Notes under the pieces: generated by a model
What the model was told of the DNA's origin: nothing
Seen by the model: only the letters and a program-made list of their open reading frames with translations
Database searches by the model: none
Program-made: the position numbers and the translations under genes
Origin: Streptomyces sp. MMBL 11-1
GTDB lineage: Bacteria; Actinomycetota; Actinomycetes; Streptomycetales; Streptomycetaceae
NCBI RefSeq assembly: GCF_028622875.1
Contig: NZ_CP117709.1
Location: 2,418,001 to 2,482,000, forward strand
Direction: 5' to 3'
DNA length: 64,000 bases
In this document: piece by piece, positions 15,940 through 24,869 of the stretch
Numbering within the stretch: the first letter of the stretch is position 1
Layout of the letters: each line of letters opens with the position of its first letter

Positions 15940-18246
15940 TCATCCTGCCCCCTGGGCTACGGTTCCGGAAGACCCGCGTGATGTTTCCCACCGATTTGAT
16001 CGATCATTTTCGTCCAGGGGTCTCATGAAGTCTTCTCCCGAGCCGCCCCGGAGCCGGAAATCCAGCGCCGTACAGCGTCTGCCTGCGGAAACCGTGCGGA
16101 CCGCCTGGCCGATCGCCTTCCGGGACCCGACCAGGACGACGAGCTTCTTGGCCCTCGTCACGGCCGTGTAGAGCAGATTGCGCTGGAGCATCATCCAGGC
16201 GCTGGTGGTGACGGGGATGACGACGGCCGGATACTCGCTGCCCTGGGAGCGGTGGATGGTCATGGCGTACGCGTGGGCCAGCTCGTCCAGCTCGTCGAAG
16301 TCGTAGCCGATCTCCTCGTCCTCGTCGGTGTGGACGGTGAGCTTCTGTTCGTCCACGTCCAGGCCGGTGACGACGCCGACCGTGCCGTTGAAGACGCCGT
16401 TCTCGCCCTTGTCGTAGTTGTTCCGGATCTGGGTGACCTTGTCACCGACCCGGAAGACCCGGCCGCCGAACCGCTTCTCGGGGAGGTCGGGACGGCCCGG
16501 GGTGATGGCCTGCTGGAGCAGTCCGTTCAGGTGCCCCGCACCGGCGGGCCCCCGGTGCATCGGGGCGAGCACCTGCACGTCACGGCGTGGATCGAGGCCG
16601 AACTTGGCCGGAATGCGACGGGCCGCCACATCGACGGCGAGCTTGCCCGCGTCCTCCGTCTCGTCCTCCACGAAGAGGAAGAAGTCGTCCAGCCCTTCCG
16701 TGAGCGGCGGCTGCCCGGCGTTGATCCGGTGGGCGTTCGTCACGACGCCGGACTGCTGGGCCTGGCGGAAGATCCGGGTGAGCCGGACGGCGGGGACCGG
16801 GCCGCCCTCCGTGAGCAGGTCGCTCAGCACCTCCCCCGCGCCGACGGAGGGCAGTTGGTCGACGTCACCCACGAGAAGGAGGTGGGCACCGGGTGCCACC
16901 GCCTTCACGAGCTTGTTGGCGAGCAGCAGATCGAGCATCGACGCCTCGTCCACGACGACCAGATCCGCGTCCAGCGGGCGGTCCCGGTCGTAGGCCGCGT
17001 CCCCGCCCGGCTTCAGCTCCAGGAGCCGGTGCACGGTGGACGCCTCGGCCCCGGCCAGCTCGGCGAGCCGCTTGGCGGCCCGGCCGGTGGGCGCGGCCAG
17101 CACGACCTTGGCCCGCTTCGCCCGGGCCAGCTCGACGATGGACCGTACGGTGAACGACTTCCCGCAGCCGGGGCCGCCGGTCAGGACGGCCACCTTCCGG
17201 CTGAGCGCGAGCCGTACGGCCTGCTCCTGCTCGGGCGCGAGAACAGCCCCCGTACGGGTGGCGAGCCAGGCCAGGGCCTTCTCCCAGTCCACGTCCCTGA
17301 AGGCGGGCAGCCGGTCCTCGGCGGTGTTCAGCAGGCGGCGCACCTGCCCGGCCAGGGACAGCTCGGCCCGGTGGAAGGGGACGAGGTAGACCGCCGTGAC
17401 CGGCTCGCCGCCCTCGGGGGACGGCACCTTCTCCCGTACGACGCCCTCCGGGTCGGCGGCCAGCTCGGCCAGGCACTCGATGACCAGCCCGGTGTCGACC
17501 TGGAGCAGCTTGACGCCGTCCGCGATGAGCCGCTCCTCGGGGAGGTAGCAGTGCCCCTGGTCGGAGGACTGGGACAGGGCGTACTGGAGGCCGGCCTTGA
17601 CCCGCTCGGGGCTGTCGTGCGGAATGCCGACGGCCTGGGCGATCTTGTCGGCGGTGAGGAAGCCGATGCCCCAGACGTCGGCGGCCAGCCGGTAGGGCTG
17701 GTTCTTCACGACGGAGATCGAGGCGTCCTCGTACTTCTTGTAGATGCGGACGGCGATGGAGGTGGAGACGCCGACGCCCTGGAGGAAGACCATGACCTCC
17801 TTGATCGCCTTCTGCTCCTCCCAGGCGGCCGCGATCATCTTCGTGCGTTTGGGGCCGAGGCCGGGGACCTCGACGAGGCGCTTCGGCTCCTGCTCGATGA
17901 TGTCGAGGGTGTCGACGCCGAAGTGGGTGGTGATCCGGTCGGCCATCACCGGCCCGATCCCCTTGATCAGCCCGGAGCCGAGGTAGCGGCGGATGCCTTG
18001 GATGGTGGCGGGCAGCACGGTGGTGTAGTTCTCCACGGTGAACTGCTTGCCGTACTGGGAGTGCGAGCCCCAACGGCCCTCCATCCGCAGCGATTCGCCG
18101 ACCTGCGCGCCGAGCAGCGCGCCGACGACGGTGAGGAGGTCCCCGGCTCCGCGTCCGGTGTCGACGCGGGCGACCGTGTACCCGTTCTCCTCGTTGGCGT
18201 AGGTGATCCGCTCCAGGACACCCTCGAGGACGGCCATGTTGGACAT
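15940..18246 (-). CDS. recD2: RecD2-type ATP-dependent DNA helicase
   Basis: 768-residue superfamily 1B helicase. The N-terminal domain has helix-hairpin-helix segments (LIKGIGPVMADRI, VPGLGPKRTKMIAAA) that distinguish RecD2 from RecBCD-associated RecD. Helicase motifs follow: Walker A LTGGPGCGKSFT, Walker B VVVDEASMLD, LVGDVDQLPSVGAG and the C-terminal TIHRSQGSEYPAVVIP and LLYTAVTRAK. It translocates 5' to 3' and acts in repair, not in a RecBCD complex; no recB or recC is nearby. A second ATG nine bases downstream is possible. It is upstream of citA on the same strand with a 134-bp gap. Confidence 0.92.
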   Translation of the reverse strand: MSNMAVLEGVLERITYANEENGYTVARVDTGRGAGDLLTVVGALLGAQVGESLRMEGRWGSHSQYGKQFTVENYTTVLPATIQGIRRYLGSGLIKGIGPVMADRITTHFGVDTLDIIEQEPKRLVEVPGLGPKRTKMIAAAWEEQKAIKEVMVFLQGVGVSTSIAVRIYKKYEDASISVVKNQPYRLAADVWGIGFLTADKIAQAVGIPHDSPERVKAGLQYALSQSSDQGHCYLPEERLIADGVKLLQVDTGLVIECLAELAADPEGVVREKVPSPEGGEPVTAVYLVPFHRAELSLAGQVRRLLNTAEDRLPAFRDVDWEKALAWLATRTGAVLAPEQEQAVRLALSRKVAVLTGGPGCGKSFTVRSIVELARAKRAKVVLAAPTGRAAKRLAELAGAEASTVHRLLELKPGGDAAYDRDRPLDADLVVVDEASMLDLLLANKLVKAVAPGAHLLLVGDVDQLPSVGAGEVLSDLLTEGGPVPAVRLTRIFRQAQQSGVVTNAHRINAGQPPLTEGLDDFFLFVEDETEDAGKLAVDVAARRIPAKFGLDPRRDVQVLAPMHRGPAGAGHLNGLLQQAITPGRPDLPEKRFGGRVFRVGDKVTQIRNNYDKGENGVFNGTVGVVTGLDVDEQKLTVHTDEDEEIGYDFDELDELAHAYAMTIHRSQGSEYPAVVIPVTTSAWMMLQRNLLYTAVTRAKKLVVLVGSRKAIGQAVRTVSAGRRCTALDFRLRGGSGEDFMRPLDENDRSNRWETSRGSSGTVAQGAG

Positions 18247-18367
18247 GGTCCGACGCTACCGGGTGGCGCTGACAGCGCGGTTCGCGGCCGGGGCTCGGCC
18301 TGGCGCCCCTCCGTCCGGTACGGGTACGTCGCCGAGGGGCGTCAGTGCCGGATGCGACGATGCGGGC

Positions 18368-19006
18368 ATGAGCACATGCCAGGACTGGTCCCTTGTTCCC
18401 CCGCCCGGCCGCATCGTCGCGGGCCTCGCCTTCACCATGGCGCTCCACGCCGTGGCGGGGCTCACGCCGCGGCACGCCCCCGAGCCGGAGAGGGTCGCGT
18501 ACGACGACGGCGGAGGCAGCACCTTTGTGCTGGACCTCGGCGGGGCCTCGCCCGTACTGGTGGTGGACGACCACGACGAGCGCGACGCCCCGATGAGCCG
18601 CAAGGACGTCACCTCGGCCCTCGGACTGGCAGACCTGCCGGGCCACCTCGCCCAGGAGGACCGGACGTTCAGCGGCGCGGCCCGGTGGGACGGCCGGTCC
18701 TGGACGCCCGACCTCGGCGTGCCGGGCCAGGTGGTCGCCAATCTCGTCGACCGACCGCACCTTCTGGGCGAGGCCGGCATTGTGCTGGCCGATGTCGCTG
18801 AGGGAGAAGCCGACCGCGCCGCGCTGGCCGTCCTCCTGGACGCGGTCAGCGCGGGCGCCTGGACCCTGAGCGCCGTCGAGGCGGCCCTGCGCCTCACCCC
18901 GAACGAGGAGGACGAGGAGCTGGAGGCCGAGCCGGACGTGGGCGCCGCCGCCGAGACTCTGGAGCTGTACCGGCCGGTGCTGCGGCGGGCTTCTCAGGAG
19001 GGGTGA
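18368..19006 (+). CDS. Conserved hypothetical protein, 212 aa
   Basis: I do not recognise a family. It begins MSTCQDWSLVPPPGRI and is soluble, with no signal peptide or membrane helix. The composition is acidic, with NEEDEELEAEPD near the C-terminus. The middle reads STFVLDLGGASPVLVVDDHDE and later GQVVANLVDRPHLLGEAGI. GC third-position bias supports a real gene. It is divergent from recD2, whose start is 121 bp away. The start codon is supported only by a weak ribosome site; no other in-frame ATG is near. Function unknown. Confidence 0.65.
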   Translation: MSTCQDWSLVPPPGRIVAGLAFTMALHAVAGLTPRHAPEPERVAYDDGGGSTFVLDLGGASPVLVVDDHDERDAPMSRKDVTSALGLADLPGHLAQEDRTFSGAARWDGRSWTPDLGVPGQVVANLVDRPHLLGEAGIVLADVAEGEADRAALAVLLDAVSAGAWTLSAVEAALRLTPNEEDEELEAEPDVGAAAETLELYRPVLRRASQEG

Positions 19007-19353
19007 GCACCGACCGCGCATGCCCGGCTTCCGGCCGCTTCAGGCCCAGCCACAGCGGTGGAGACCAGGACGGGCACCCCGTGACCGGGTCCGCTCACGT
19101 AGCGACAGGTTGCAGCGCATCGCTCTTGCCCATCACCACGGTGACTTCCTGGACAAAGGGCTGGAACAGCAGGCGGCTGCCCACCCCGTCCACCCCGTCC
19201 ACCCCGTCCACCCTGCCCGCCCCACCGCACCTCCTACCTCAGTAGCACGTCCGTTTTGGCTCCCCGGTATGACGCCCCGCGCACGGCCGGCCCCGCACGC
19301 TGCACCCCGTCGGTACATCGCTACGAGCGGATCGCGAGAGGGCGGAACGGGAC
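19007..19353 (+). other. 347-bp intergenic region with 9-bp tandem repeats, upstream of ABC operon
   Basis: I see no gene or structured RNA here. It contains four tandem copies of the 9-base unit CCACCCCGT (19181-19216), followed by a lower-GC stretch with TATGAC at 19268-19273 that could be the -10 of the ABC transporter operon. No convincing -35 or operator was found. Confidence 0.5.
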
Positions 19354-20184
19354 ATGAGACTACGCAAGGACAAGCGGCACACAGCGGGCGACCGGCCCGG
19401 GCCCGGGACCGCCGCCACTCCCGGGCTCGCCGTCGAACTGCGCGGTGTCCGGCGGCAGTACGGGCGCGGCGCGAGCGCCGTGCACGCCCTCGCGGGCGTC
19501 GACCTCGCCCTGCCGCGCGGGACGTTCACCGCGATCATGGGGCCGTCCGGCTCCGGCAAGTCCACCTTCCTCCAGTGCGCCGCCGGGCTCGACCGGCCCT
19601 CGGCGGGATCCGTGCGCCTCGGTGGTACGGAGATCACCGGGATGAACGAGAACCAGCTCACCGAACTGCGCCGCAGCCGCCTCGGCTTCGTCTTCCAGGC
19701 CTTCAACCTGCTGCCCTCGCTGACCGTGGAGCAGAACGTCCTGCTGCCTCTGCGCCTCGCCGGAAAGCGCCAGGACCGCCGCCGGGCGGACGCCGTGCTC
19801 GCGCGGGTCGGGCTCGCCGACAAGGCGCGGCGGCGGCCCGGCGAGCTGTCCGGTGGCCAGCAGCAGCGGGTGGCCGTGGCCCGCGCCCTGGTGACCGCCC
19901 CCGATGTGGTGTTCGCCGACGAACCCACCGGAGCCCTGGACTCCGGCACCGCCGCCGAGGTCCTCGGGTTGCTCCGGCACGCCGTCGACTCCGCCGGGGC
20001 CACCGTCGTCATGGTCACCCACGACCCGACCGCCGCCGCCTGGGCGGACCGGGTGCTGTTCCTCGCGGACGGGACGTTCGCCGGAGGTCTGGAGCGCGGA
20101 TCGGCGGAGCAGATCGCGGAGCGGATGCGGGTGCTCACCGCCCGTACCGCCGGTGCGGGCGCGGTGGCGGGTGTGGCGGCGTGA
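19354..20184 (+). CDS. MacB/LolD-type ABC transporter ATP-binding protein
   Basis: 276-residue ATPase of the MacB/LolD (FtsE-like) group. It has Walker A GPSGSGKST near residue 70, Q-loop FVFQAFNLLPSLT, signature LSGGQQQRVAVARAL, Walker B VVFADEPTGALD and H-loop VMVTHDP. A C-terminal extension of about 40 residues contains QIAERMRVLTARTA. The stop overlaps the permease ATG (TGATG), so the two are co-translated. Such systems move lipids, peptides or act as mechanotransmitters rather than importing solutes; no regulator is adjacent. Start follows GGAACGGGAC. Confidence 0.93.
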   Translation: MRLRKDKRHTAGDRPGPGTAATPGLAVELRGVRRQYGRGASAVHALAGVDLALPRGTFTAIMGPSGSGKSTFLQCAAGLDRPSAGSVRLGGTEITGMNENQLTELRRSRLGFVFQAFNLLPSLTVEQNVLLPLRLAGKRQDRRRADAVLARVGLADKARRRPGELSGGQQQRVAVARALVTAPDVVFADEPTGALDSGTAAEVLGLLRHAVDSAGATVVMVTHDPTAAAWADRVLFLADGTFAGGLERGSAEQIAERMRVLTARTAGAGAVAGVAA

Positions 20185-22724
20185 TGCGTCCCAACGGACT
20201 CGCCCGCGCGGCCGTCCGCTTCCGGCCCGCGTCGTTCGCCGGGACCTTCGTGGCGCTGATGATGTCCGCGCTGATCGTCGCGGCCTGCGGAATCCTGCTG
20301 GAGACCGGGCTGCGCGCGTCGGTGCCGCCGGAGCGGTACGCCGCCGCGCCGGTCGTCGCGGCGGCGGACCAGTACAGATACGTCGTCACGGGCAGCGGGG
20401 AGGACCGCGAGGAGGAGGCGGTCCCGCTGCCGGACACCGCGCGGGTGGACGCCGGGCTCGCGGCGAAGGCCGCCGAGGCGACGGGGGCGGCCGGCACCGT
20501 ACCGGACTTCACCTTTACCGTACGGGCGGCGGCCCGGGAAGCCGACGCGGACGCCCAGGAACCGCCCGTCCCCGGGGGCGCGTTCACCGCACACGGTTGG
20601 GGCTCGCACGCGTTCACCGGTACCGCGCTGTCCGCCGGTTCCGCGCCCCGTACGGGGGAGGTGGTGCTCGACGCGGGTACGGCCGATGTGGCGAAGGTCG
20701 CCGTCGGCGACACCATCGCCCTGCACACCGCCGCCGGGCAGCGGGACTTCCGCGTCGCGGGCGTCGCGGAGGCAGGACCTGCGGAGAGCGCCCGGAACTC
20801 CGGTCCCGCCCAGGCGCTCGCCTGGTTCTCCGACGCCGAGGCCGCCACGCTCGCCGGGCATCCCGGCACCGCGGACGCCATCGTCGTCCTGGCGGAACCC
20901 GGCACCGGCACCGACGCCCTCGCCGCCTCCGTGCGGCAGGCCCTGGCCGGCTCCGGGGCCGAGGTGCGCACCGGCGACGACCGGGGTGCCGTCGAGGACC
21001 CGGGCCTCGGCCACGCCAGGGAGACGCTCTTCGGGCTCGGCGGCTCCTTCGGCGGGATCGCCACCATCGTCGCGGTCTTCACGGCGGCCGGGACGGTGGC
21101 CCTGTCCGTGTCCCAGCGGTCGCGTGAGTTCGCGTTGCTGCGCGCGGTCGGGGCCACCCCGCGCCAGATCCGCCGCGCGGTCGCCTCCGAAGCGCTGCTC
21201 GTCGCGCCCCTCGCCGGGATCGTCGGCTGCCTGCCCGGCGTCGGGCTCGCGTACTGGTGGTTCGGGCAGTTGCAGGACCGGGGTGCGATCCCGGAGGCGG
21301 TGCGGGTGCACGTCTCCTGGATCCCCCTCCTCGTCGCCGTCACCGTCGGGCTGCTCACCGCGCTCGGAGCGGGCTGGGCGGCCGGGCGCGGGCCCGCGAG
21401 GATCAGGCCGGGACAGGCGCTGAGCGAGGCGTCGGTGGAGCGGCTGCGACCGGGCGTCGTCGTCACGGTGCTCGGCATCGGCGCGCTCGTCGGCGGCGCG
21501 TTCCTCACCGGTCTCTCCGCCCGTTCGACGGGGGACGACGCGGCCGGGGCCGCCCTCGGCGTCGTCATGTGCTTCATGCTCGCCGTCGCGCTGCTCGGCC
21601 CCCTGGTGGCCCGGATCTGCGCGGGCCTCTTCGGTCTCCCGCTGCGCGCGGCGGGTCCGGCCGGCGAGCTGGCCGCCGCCAACTCCCGTACCAACGCCCG
21701 TCGTCTCGCCTCCGCGATCACGCCGATCGCGCTCGCCGTGGCCTTCGCCTCGACGCTCGTCTTCATGCACACGAGCCAGAACCACATCGCGGACGCGCAG
21801 TTGCGGGCGGGCCTCACCGCGGATCACGTGGTGACGGACCCGGCCGGGCTCCCCGTGGACGCGCCGGAGCGCGCCGCCCGTGCGCCGGGTGTGGACGCGG
21901 CCGTGGGCCTGCTGAACACCCAGGTGCTCGTGCCGGGCGGCTCCGGCGAGTTCGCCTCACTCCAGGGGGCGACGGCACAGGGGGTCACCGGCTCCGGTGC
22001 CGAGCTGGCGAAGGTGCAGGACCTGGACGTACGCGAAGGAAGCCTCGACCGGCTCGGCAAGGGCCGTATCGCCATCGACCGGACCCTGGCGACCTCGGCG
22101 GGCGTCGGCGTGGGCGACCGGCTGCCGCTCCATCTCCCCGACGGCGTCGAGGCCGCACCCGAGGTCGTCGCGGTGTACGGGCGCGGTCTCGGCCTGGCCT
22201 CGGTGACCATGGACCGGGCGTCCCTGGCCGGGCACGTCTCGTCCGGCTTCGACAGCGCGCTGCTGGTGCGCGGCGGCTCGGCGCGGTCACTCACGGCCCT
22301 GGGCGAGGTCACCGACGCCTCCGGCTTCGCCACCGAGCAGAGTCTCGACGCCCGGCTCGGCGCCTGGTCCAACACCACCATGGCCGCGGTCCTCGGCGGC
22401 TTCGCCGCGATCGCCGCGGTCAACACCCTGGTGATGACGGTGCTCGACCGCCGCCGCGAGCTGGGCACGTTGCGCCTGGTCGGCTCGGTCCGGCGCCAGG
22501 TGCTGCGGATGCTCCGCTGGGAGAGCCTGCTGGTGTCCTCGGCGGGCGTGGTCCTCGGCTCCGCCATCGCCGCGGCCACCCTGGTGCCGATGGTGCGCGG
22601 CATGACCGGCGAGGCACCGTACGTGCCGCCGCTGCTCTACGGCTCGTTCGTGGCCGCCGCCGGTGGACTGGCCCTGCTCGCGGTCGAGCTGCCGGGCCGG
22701 GTGGCGCTGCGGCGGTGGTCGTAG
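20184..22724 (+). CDS. FtsX/MacB-like ABC transporter permease
   Basis: 846-residue permease with two FtsX-like domains. It opens with one helix (FVALMMSALIVAACGILL), a large extracytoplasmic MacB-like domain, then three helices containing VSQRSREFALLRAVGATP. A second extracytoplasmic domain and a final FtsX block with TVLDRRRELGTLRLVGSVRRQ follow. The ATG overlaps the ATPase stop. The duplicated FtsX arrangement is the common actinobacterial form. A GC hairpin follows the stop, separating it from the convergent amidase gene. Confidence 0.92.
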   Translation: MRPNGLARAAVRFRPASFAGTFVALMMSALIVAACGILLETGLRASVPPERYAAAPVVAAADQYRYVVTGSGEDREEEAVPLPDTARVDAGLAAKAAEATGAAGTVPDFTFTVRAAAREADADAQEPPVPGGAFTAHGWGSHAFTGTALSAGSAPRTGEVVLDAGTADVAKVAVGDTIALHTAAGQRDFRVAGVAEAGPAESARNSGPAQALAWFSDAEAATLAGHPGTADAIVVLAEPGTGTDALAASVRQALAGSGAEVRTGDDRGAVEDPGLGHARETLFGLGGSFGGIATIVAVFTAAGTVALSVSQRSREFALLRAVGATPRQIRRAVASEALLVAPLAGIVGCLPGVGLAYWWFGQLQDRGAIPEAVRVHVSWIPLLVAVTVGLLTALGAGWAAGRGPARIRPGQALSEASVERLRPGVVVTVLGIGALVGGAFLTGLSARSTGDDAAGAALGVVMCFMLAVALLGPLVARICAGLFGLPLRAAGPAGELAAANSRTNARRLASAITPIALAVAFASTLVFMHTSQNHIADAQLRAGLTADHVVTDPAGLPVDAPERAARAPGVDAAVGLLNTQVLVPGGSGEFASLQGATAQGVTGSGAELAKVQDLDVREGSLDRLGKGRIAIDRTLATSAGVGVGDRLPLHLPDGVEAAPEVVAVYGRGLGLASVTMDRASLAGHVSSGFDSALLVRGGSARSLTALGEVTDASGFATEQSLDARLGAWSNTTMAAVLGGFAAIAAVNTLVMTVLDRRRELGTLRLVGSVRRQVLRMLRWESLLVSSAGVVLGSAIAAATLVPMVRGMTGEAPYVPPLLYGSFVAAAGGLALLAVELPGRVALRRWS

Positions 22725-22733
22725 GGCGGGCGT

Positions 22734-22762
22734 ACGGGCGGGGGGCCGGGCTCCCCGCCCGT
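22734..22762. terminator. Hairpin between ABC permease and convergent amidase
   Basis: Perfect 10-bp arms ACGGGCGGGG and CCCCGCCCGT flank a 9-base loop, ten bases after the permease stop. No U-tract. Confidence 0.6.
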
Positions 22763-22888
22763 CGTGAGCACGGCCCGGGGCAGGGCCGGCGCCCCGGGGA
22801 GTCCGCGCGGCGATGGCGCCGGGTCCACGGCGGCGGCCCTTCGCGGGCCCCGCGTCCCCTCCGCGTTGCCTCCGAGTTCGCCCCGCGC

Positions 22889-23545
22889 TCAGCGCATGCT
22901 CGCCGCGACCTCGTTGCGCAGTTGCGGCAGCTTGTCGTGGAGTACGCCCGGGCAGAGGGTGTCGCCGAAGTCCTTGTGCCCGTAGATCCGGCTCGGCGCG
23001 ATGCCGTACTGGCTGCAGGTGTACGCGCAGAGCGCCACCAGGACCTCCCACTGGGCACGCGGCGGCTGGGCTCCGTCGTGGTACGCGCCCTCGTTGGCGA
23101 TGCCGATGCCCGCCCCGTTCTGGCCGGAGGTGTGCGCGCCCAGGACGAAGTCGCTGCCGCCCCACAGCGTGCTGAGGCTGCGGTGGCGGCCCTCGGTGAT
23201 CCAGCCGCCCCGGCTGACGAGGAAGTGGTAACCCGTGTCGGTCCAGCCGTTCTTGTCCATGTGCAGGTCCTGGACCCAGTGGGCGTGCCGGTGGGCCTGG
23301 GCGCGGGAGACGTCGGAGGTGTTGGCGCTGACCGTGTGGTGCACGACGATCATGGTCGGCCGCCTTCCCACCAGCTCGACCGGGCTCCGCGGCGGACGGG
23401 CTTGCCACCGGGTCGTGCTGTCGATGTCCGGTTCGATGGCGTCGAGGGCGTCGGCGGCGTGGGCCGTACCCGGCAGGGCGACGGCGGCCAGGCCACCGGC
23501 GCCGGCGAGGAGGACGTGGCGGCGGGACGGCTGCGGGAGGTTCAC
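22889..23545 (-). CDS. Secreted peptidoglycan-recognition N-acetylmuramoyl-L-alanine amidase
   Basis: 218-residue exported amidase of the PGRP/amidase-2 fold. A twin-arginine-like signal (SRRHVLLAGAGGLAAVALPG) ends near AHA. Zinc ligands are visible: first His in IVVHHTVSANTSD, second His in IYGHKDFGDTLCPG and the Cys of TLCPG, with the catalytic region TGYHFLVSRGG. It cleaves the amide between muramic acid and the stem peptide outside the membrane. The GTG at 23545 follows AGGAG at 6-nt spacing. It lies downstream of the GH25 lysozyme gene on the same strand, separated by a strong hairpin, so the two may be transcribed separately. Confidence 0.9.
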   Translation of the reverse strand: MNLPQPSRRHVLLAGAGGLAAVALPGTAHAADALDAIEPDIDSTTRWQARPPRSPVELVGRRPTMIVVHHTVSANTSDVSRAQAHRHAHWVQDLHMDKNGWTDTGYHFLVSRGGWITEGRHRSLSTLWGGSDFVLGAHTSGQNGAGIGIANEGAYHDGAQPPRAQWEVLVALCAYTCSQYGIAPSRIYGHKDFGDTLCPGVLHDKLPQLRNEVAASMR

Positions 23546-23680
23546 GGCGAGCTCCTGGGGTGGGGGCGGCGGCGGGCGCGCGGCGGCACAGGACGAGGGC
23601 CGGTGGGGGCGGTGGCCAGCGGGGGCGGTCGCCGTGGGGCCGGGGGCGTTGAGAGGCGGGGCGGCGCGGGCGGTCGTGCG

Positions 23681-23723
23681 GCGGCGGCCGGGTGAGCCGC
23701 TGACGGGCTCACCCGGCCGCCGC
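23681..23723 (-). terminator. 18-bp perfect hairpin after the lysozyme gene
   Basis: Arms GCGGCGGCCGGGTGAGCC (23681-23698) and its complement (23706-23723) pair perfectly around a 7-base loop, 16 bases after the GH25 stop codon. This is one of the strongest terminator-like structures in the window; there is no U-tract. Confidence 0.75.
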
Positions 23724-23739
23724 GCATACGCCGGTGCCG

Positions 23740-24621
23740 CTAAGCCGTGTTGTTGGCGAGCGCCTGGAGCCGGGTCATGGAACCGTTGAACTTGTTGCGG
23801 TCCACGTCGCCGGAGACTCCGGAGACCCGGCCGGTGGCCGAGTACTGCCAGATCGTCCAGGTCGGGAAGCCGCTGGGTATGTTGGGGCTGCTGGTTCCCC
23901 AGTGCGCCACCCAGAGCGGGGACTTGGTGGCCATGCCGGTCCAGTTCCCGGTGCAGGTGTTCCACCAGCTGGCCGTCGTGTAGATGACGACGTCGCGGGT
24001 GGTGCGCGCCTTGTACGTGTTGTAGAAGTCGTTGATCCACGTGCGCATCTGGGTCGTGGAGAGGCCGTAGCACATGGCGCCGTAGGGGTTGTGCTCGATG
24101 TCCAGCACCCCGGGGAGGGTCTTGCCGTCCCTGGACCAGCCTCCGCCGCTGCTCGCGAAGTAGTTGGCCTGGGTCGCCCCGTTGGAGATGTTGGGGCGGG
24201 CGAAGTGGTAGGCGCCCCGGATCAGGCCGGCGTTGTAGGAGCCGGTGTAGTTGGCGTTGAAGCTGCTGTCCTTGAAGGACGTGCCCTCGGTGGCCTTCAT
24301 GTAGGCGAAGTCGATGCCGGCGGCCTTCACCGAGCCCCAGTTGATCGACCCCTGCCAGTGGGAGACGTCGATGCCCTGGACGCCACTGGTGTCCATCGGC
24401 GTCACATCGTCCGCCGCCGAGGAGGCGGGACCCTGCTCGATACGGGTGCCCGCACCCATCCACGCCTGCCCGGACCGGACCGGCTTGTCGGGACCGGGCG
24501 GCGCGGCGACGGCCGGGCCCGTACCGGTCAGGATCAGCGTCGCGGCACTGACCAGAGCTCCTGCCAGCAGAGCCCCTCTGGATCTCTTGAGTCGGCGGGA
24601 CGGAGAACGGTACGCGGGCAT
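23740..24621 (-). CDS. Secreted GH25 lysozyme (muramidase)
   Basis: 293-residue exported N-acetylmuramidase. The signal peptide (RSRGALLAGALVSAATLILT...AVAA) is followed by a short linker and the GH25 barrel. Catalytic acidic residues are visible in GIDVSHWQGSINW, DFAYMKATEGTSF and LPGVLDIEHNPYG, with YHFARPNISNG and LWVAHWGTSSPNIPSG typical of Streptomyces cellosyl-like enzymes. I chose the ATG at 24621 because GGAGGT precedes it; upstream in-frame ATGs fall in the palindromic leader. Presumed role is cell-wall turnover or lysis of other bacteria. Confidence 0.93.
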   Translation of the reverse strand: MPAYRSPSRRLKRSRGALLAGALVSAATLILTGTGPAVAAPPGPDKPVRSGQAWMGAGTRIEQGPASSAADDVTPMDTSGVQGIDVSHWQGSINWGSVKAAGIDFAYMKATEGTSFKDSSFNANYTGSYNAGLIRGAYHFARPNISNGATQANYFASSGGGWSRDGKTLPGVLDIEHNPYGAMCYGLSTTQMRTWINDFYNTYKARTTRDVVIYTTASWWNTCTGNWTGMATKSPLWVAHWGTSSPNIPSGFPTWTIWQYSATGRVSGVSGDVDRNKFNGSMTRLQALANNTA

Positions 24622-24655
24622 AGCCACCTCCGGGCACGTTGACGGGGAAGAGACC

Positions 24656-24682
24656 CATGGCATCCGATAATCGGATGCCATG
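24656..24682. promoter_or_regulatory. 27-bp near-perfect palindrome upstream of the lysozyme gene
   Basis: Arms CATGGCATCCGAT and ATCGGATGCCATG are exact complements around a single central A, giving 13 paired bases each side. It ends 35 bases before the lysozyme start, so it is either a high-affinity operator or, if transcribed, a leader hairpin. It is the longest uninterrupted palindrome I see in the window. Confidence 0.75.
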
Positions 24683-24834
24683 GACATGCCATGAGTAACG
24701 CACGGACAAGGAAGGGCGTAAAGAGGCCATTCGGTCTAGACCTGTGTCGCACGCCCCCACCTGCGCGAACGCGTCGACATGGCGAGAATTTTCATTTCTG
24801 AAGGCTGCGACCGCAGATGACCGCCACCCAGCCC

Positions 24835-24863
24835 TGGTCGGGGTACTCAAATTTGACTACTCT
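24835..24863 (+). promoter_or_regulatory. Candidate leaderless promoter of the VOC gene
   Basis: TGGTCG (24835-24840), a 17-base spacer and TACTCT (24858-24863) are followed after six bases directly by the ATG at 24870. No ribosome site is present, so transcription would start at or next to the start codon. Confidence 0.45.
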
Positions 24864-24869
24864 CGGCGG

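Noticed and set aside
19007..19353. tRNA or structured RNA upstream of the ABC operon
   Set aside because: No cloverleaf, T-loop consensus or riboswitch core could be folded by eye; only 9-bp repeats are evident.
24622..24869. ydaO-type c-di-AMP riboswitch before the lysozyme gene
   Set aside because: Cell-wall hydrolase genes in Streptomyces often have one, but I could not find the conserved core; only the 27-bp palindrome is present.
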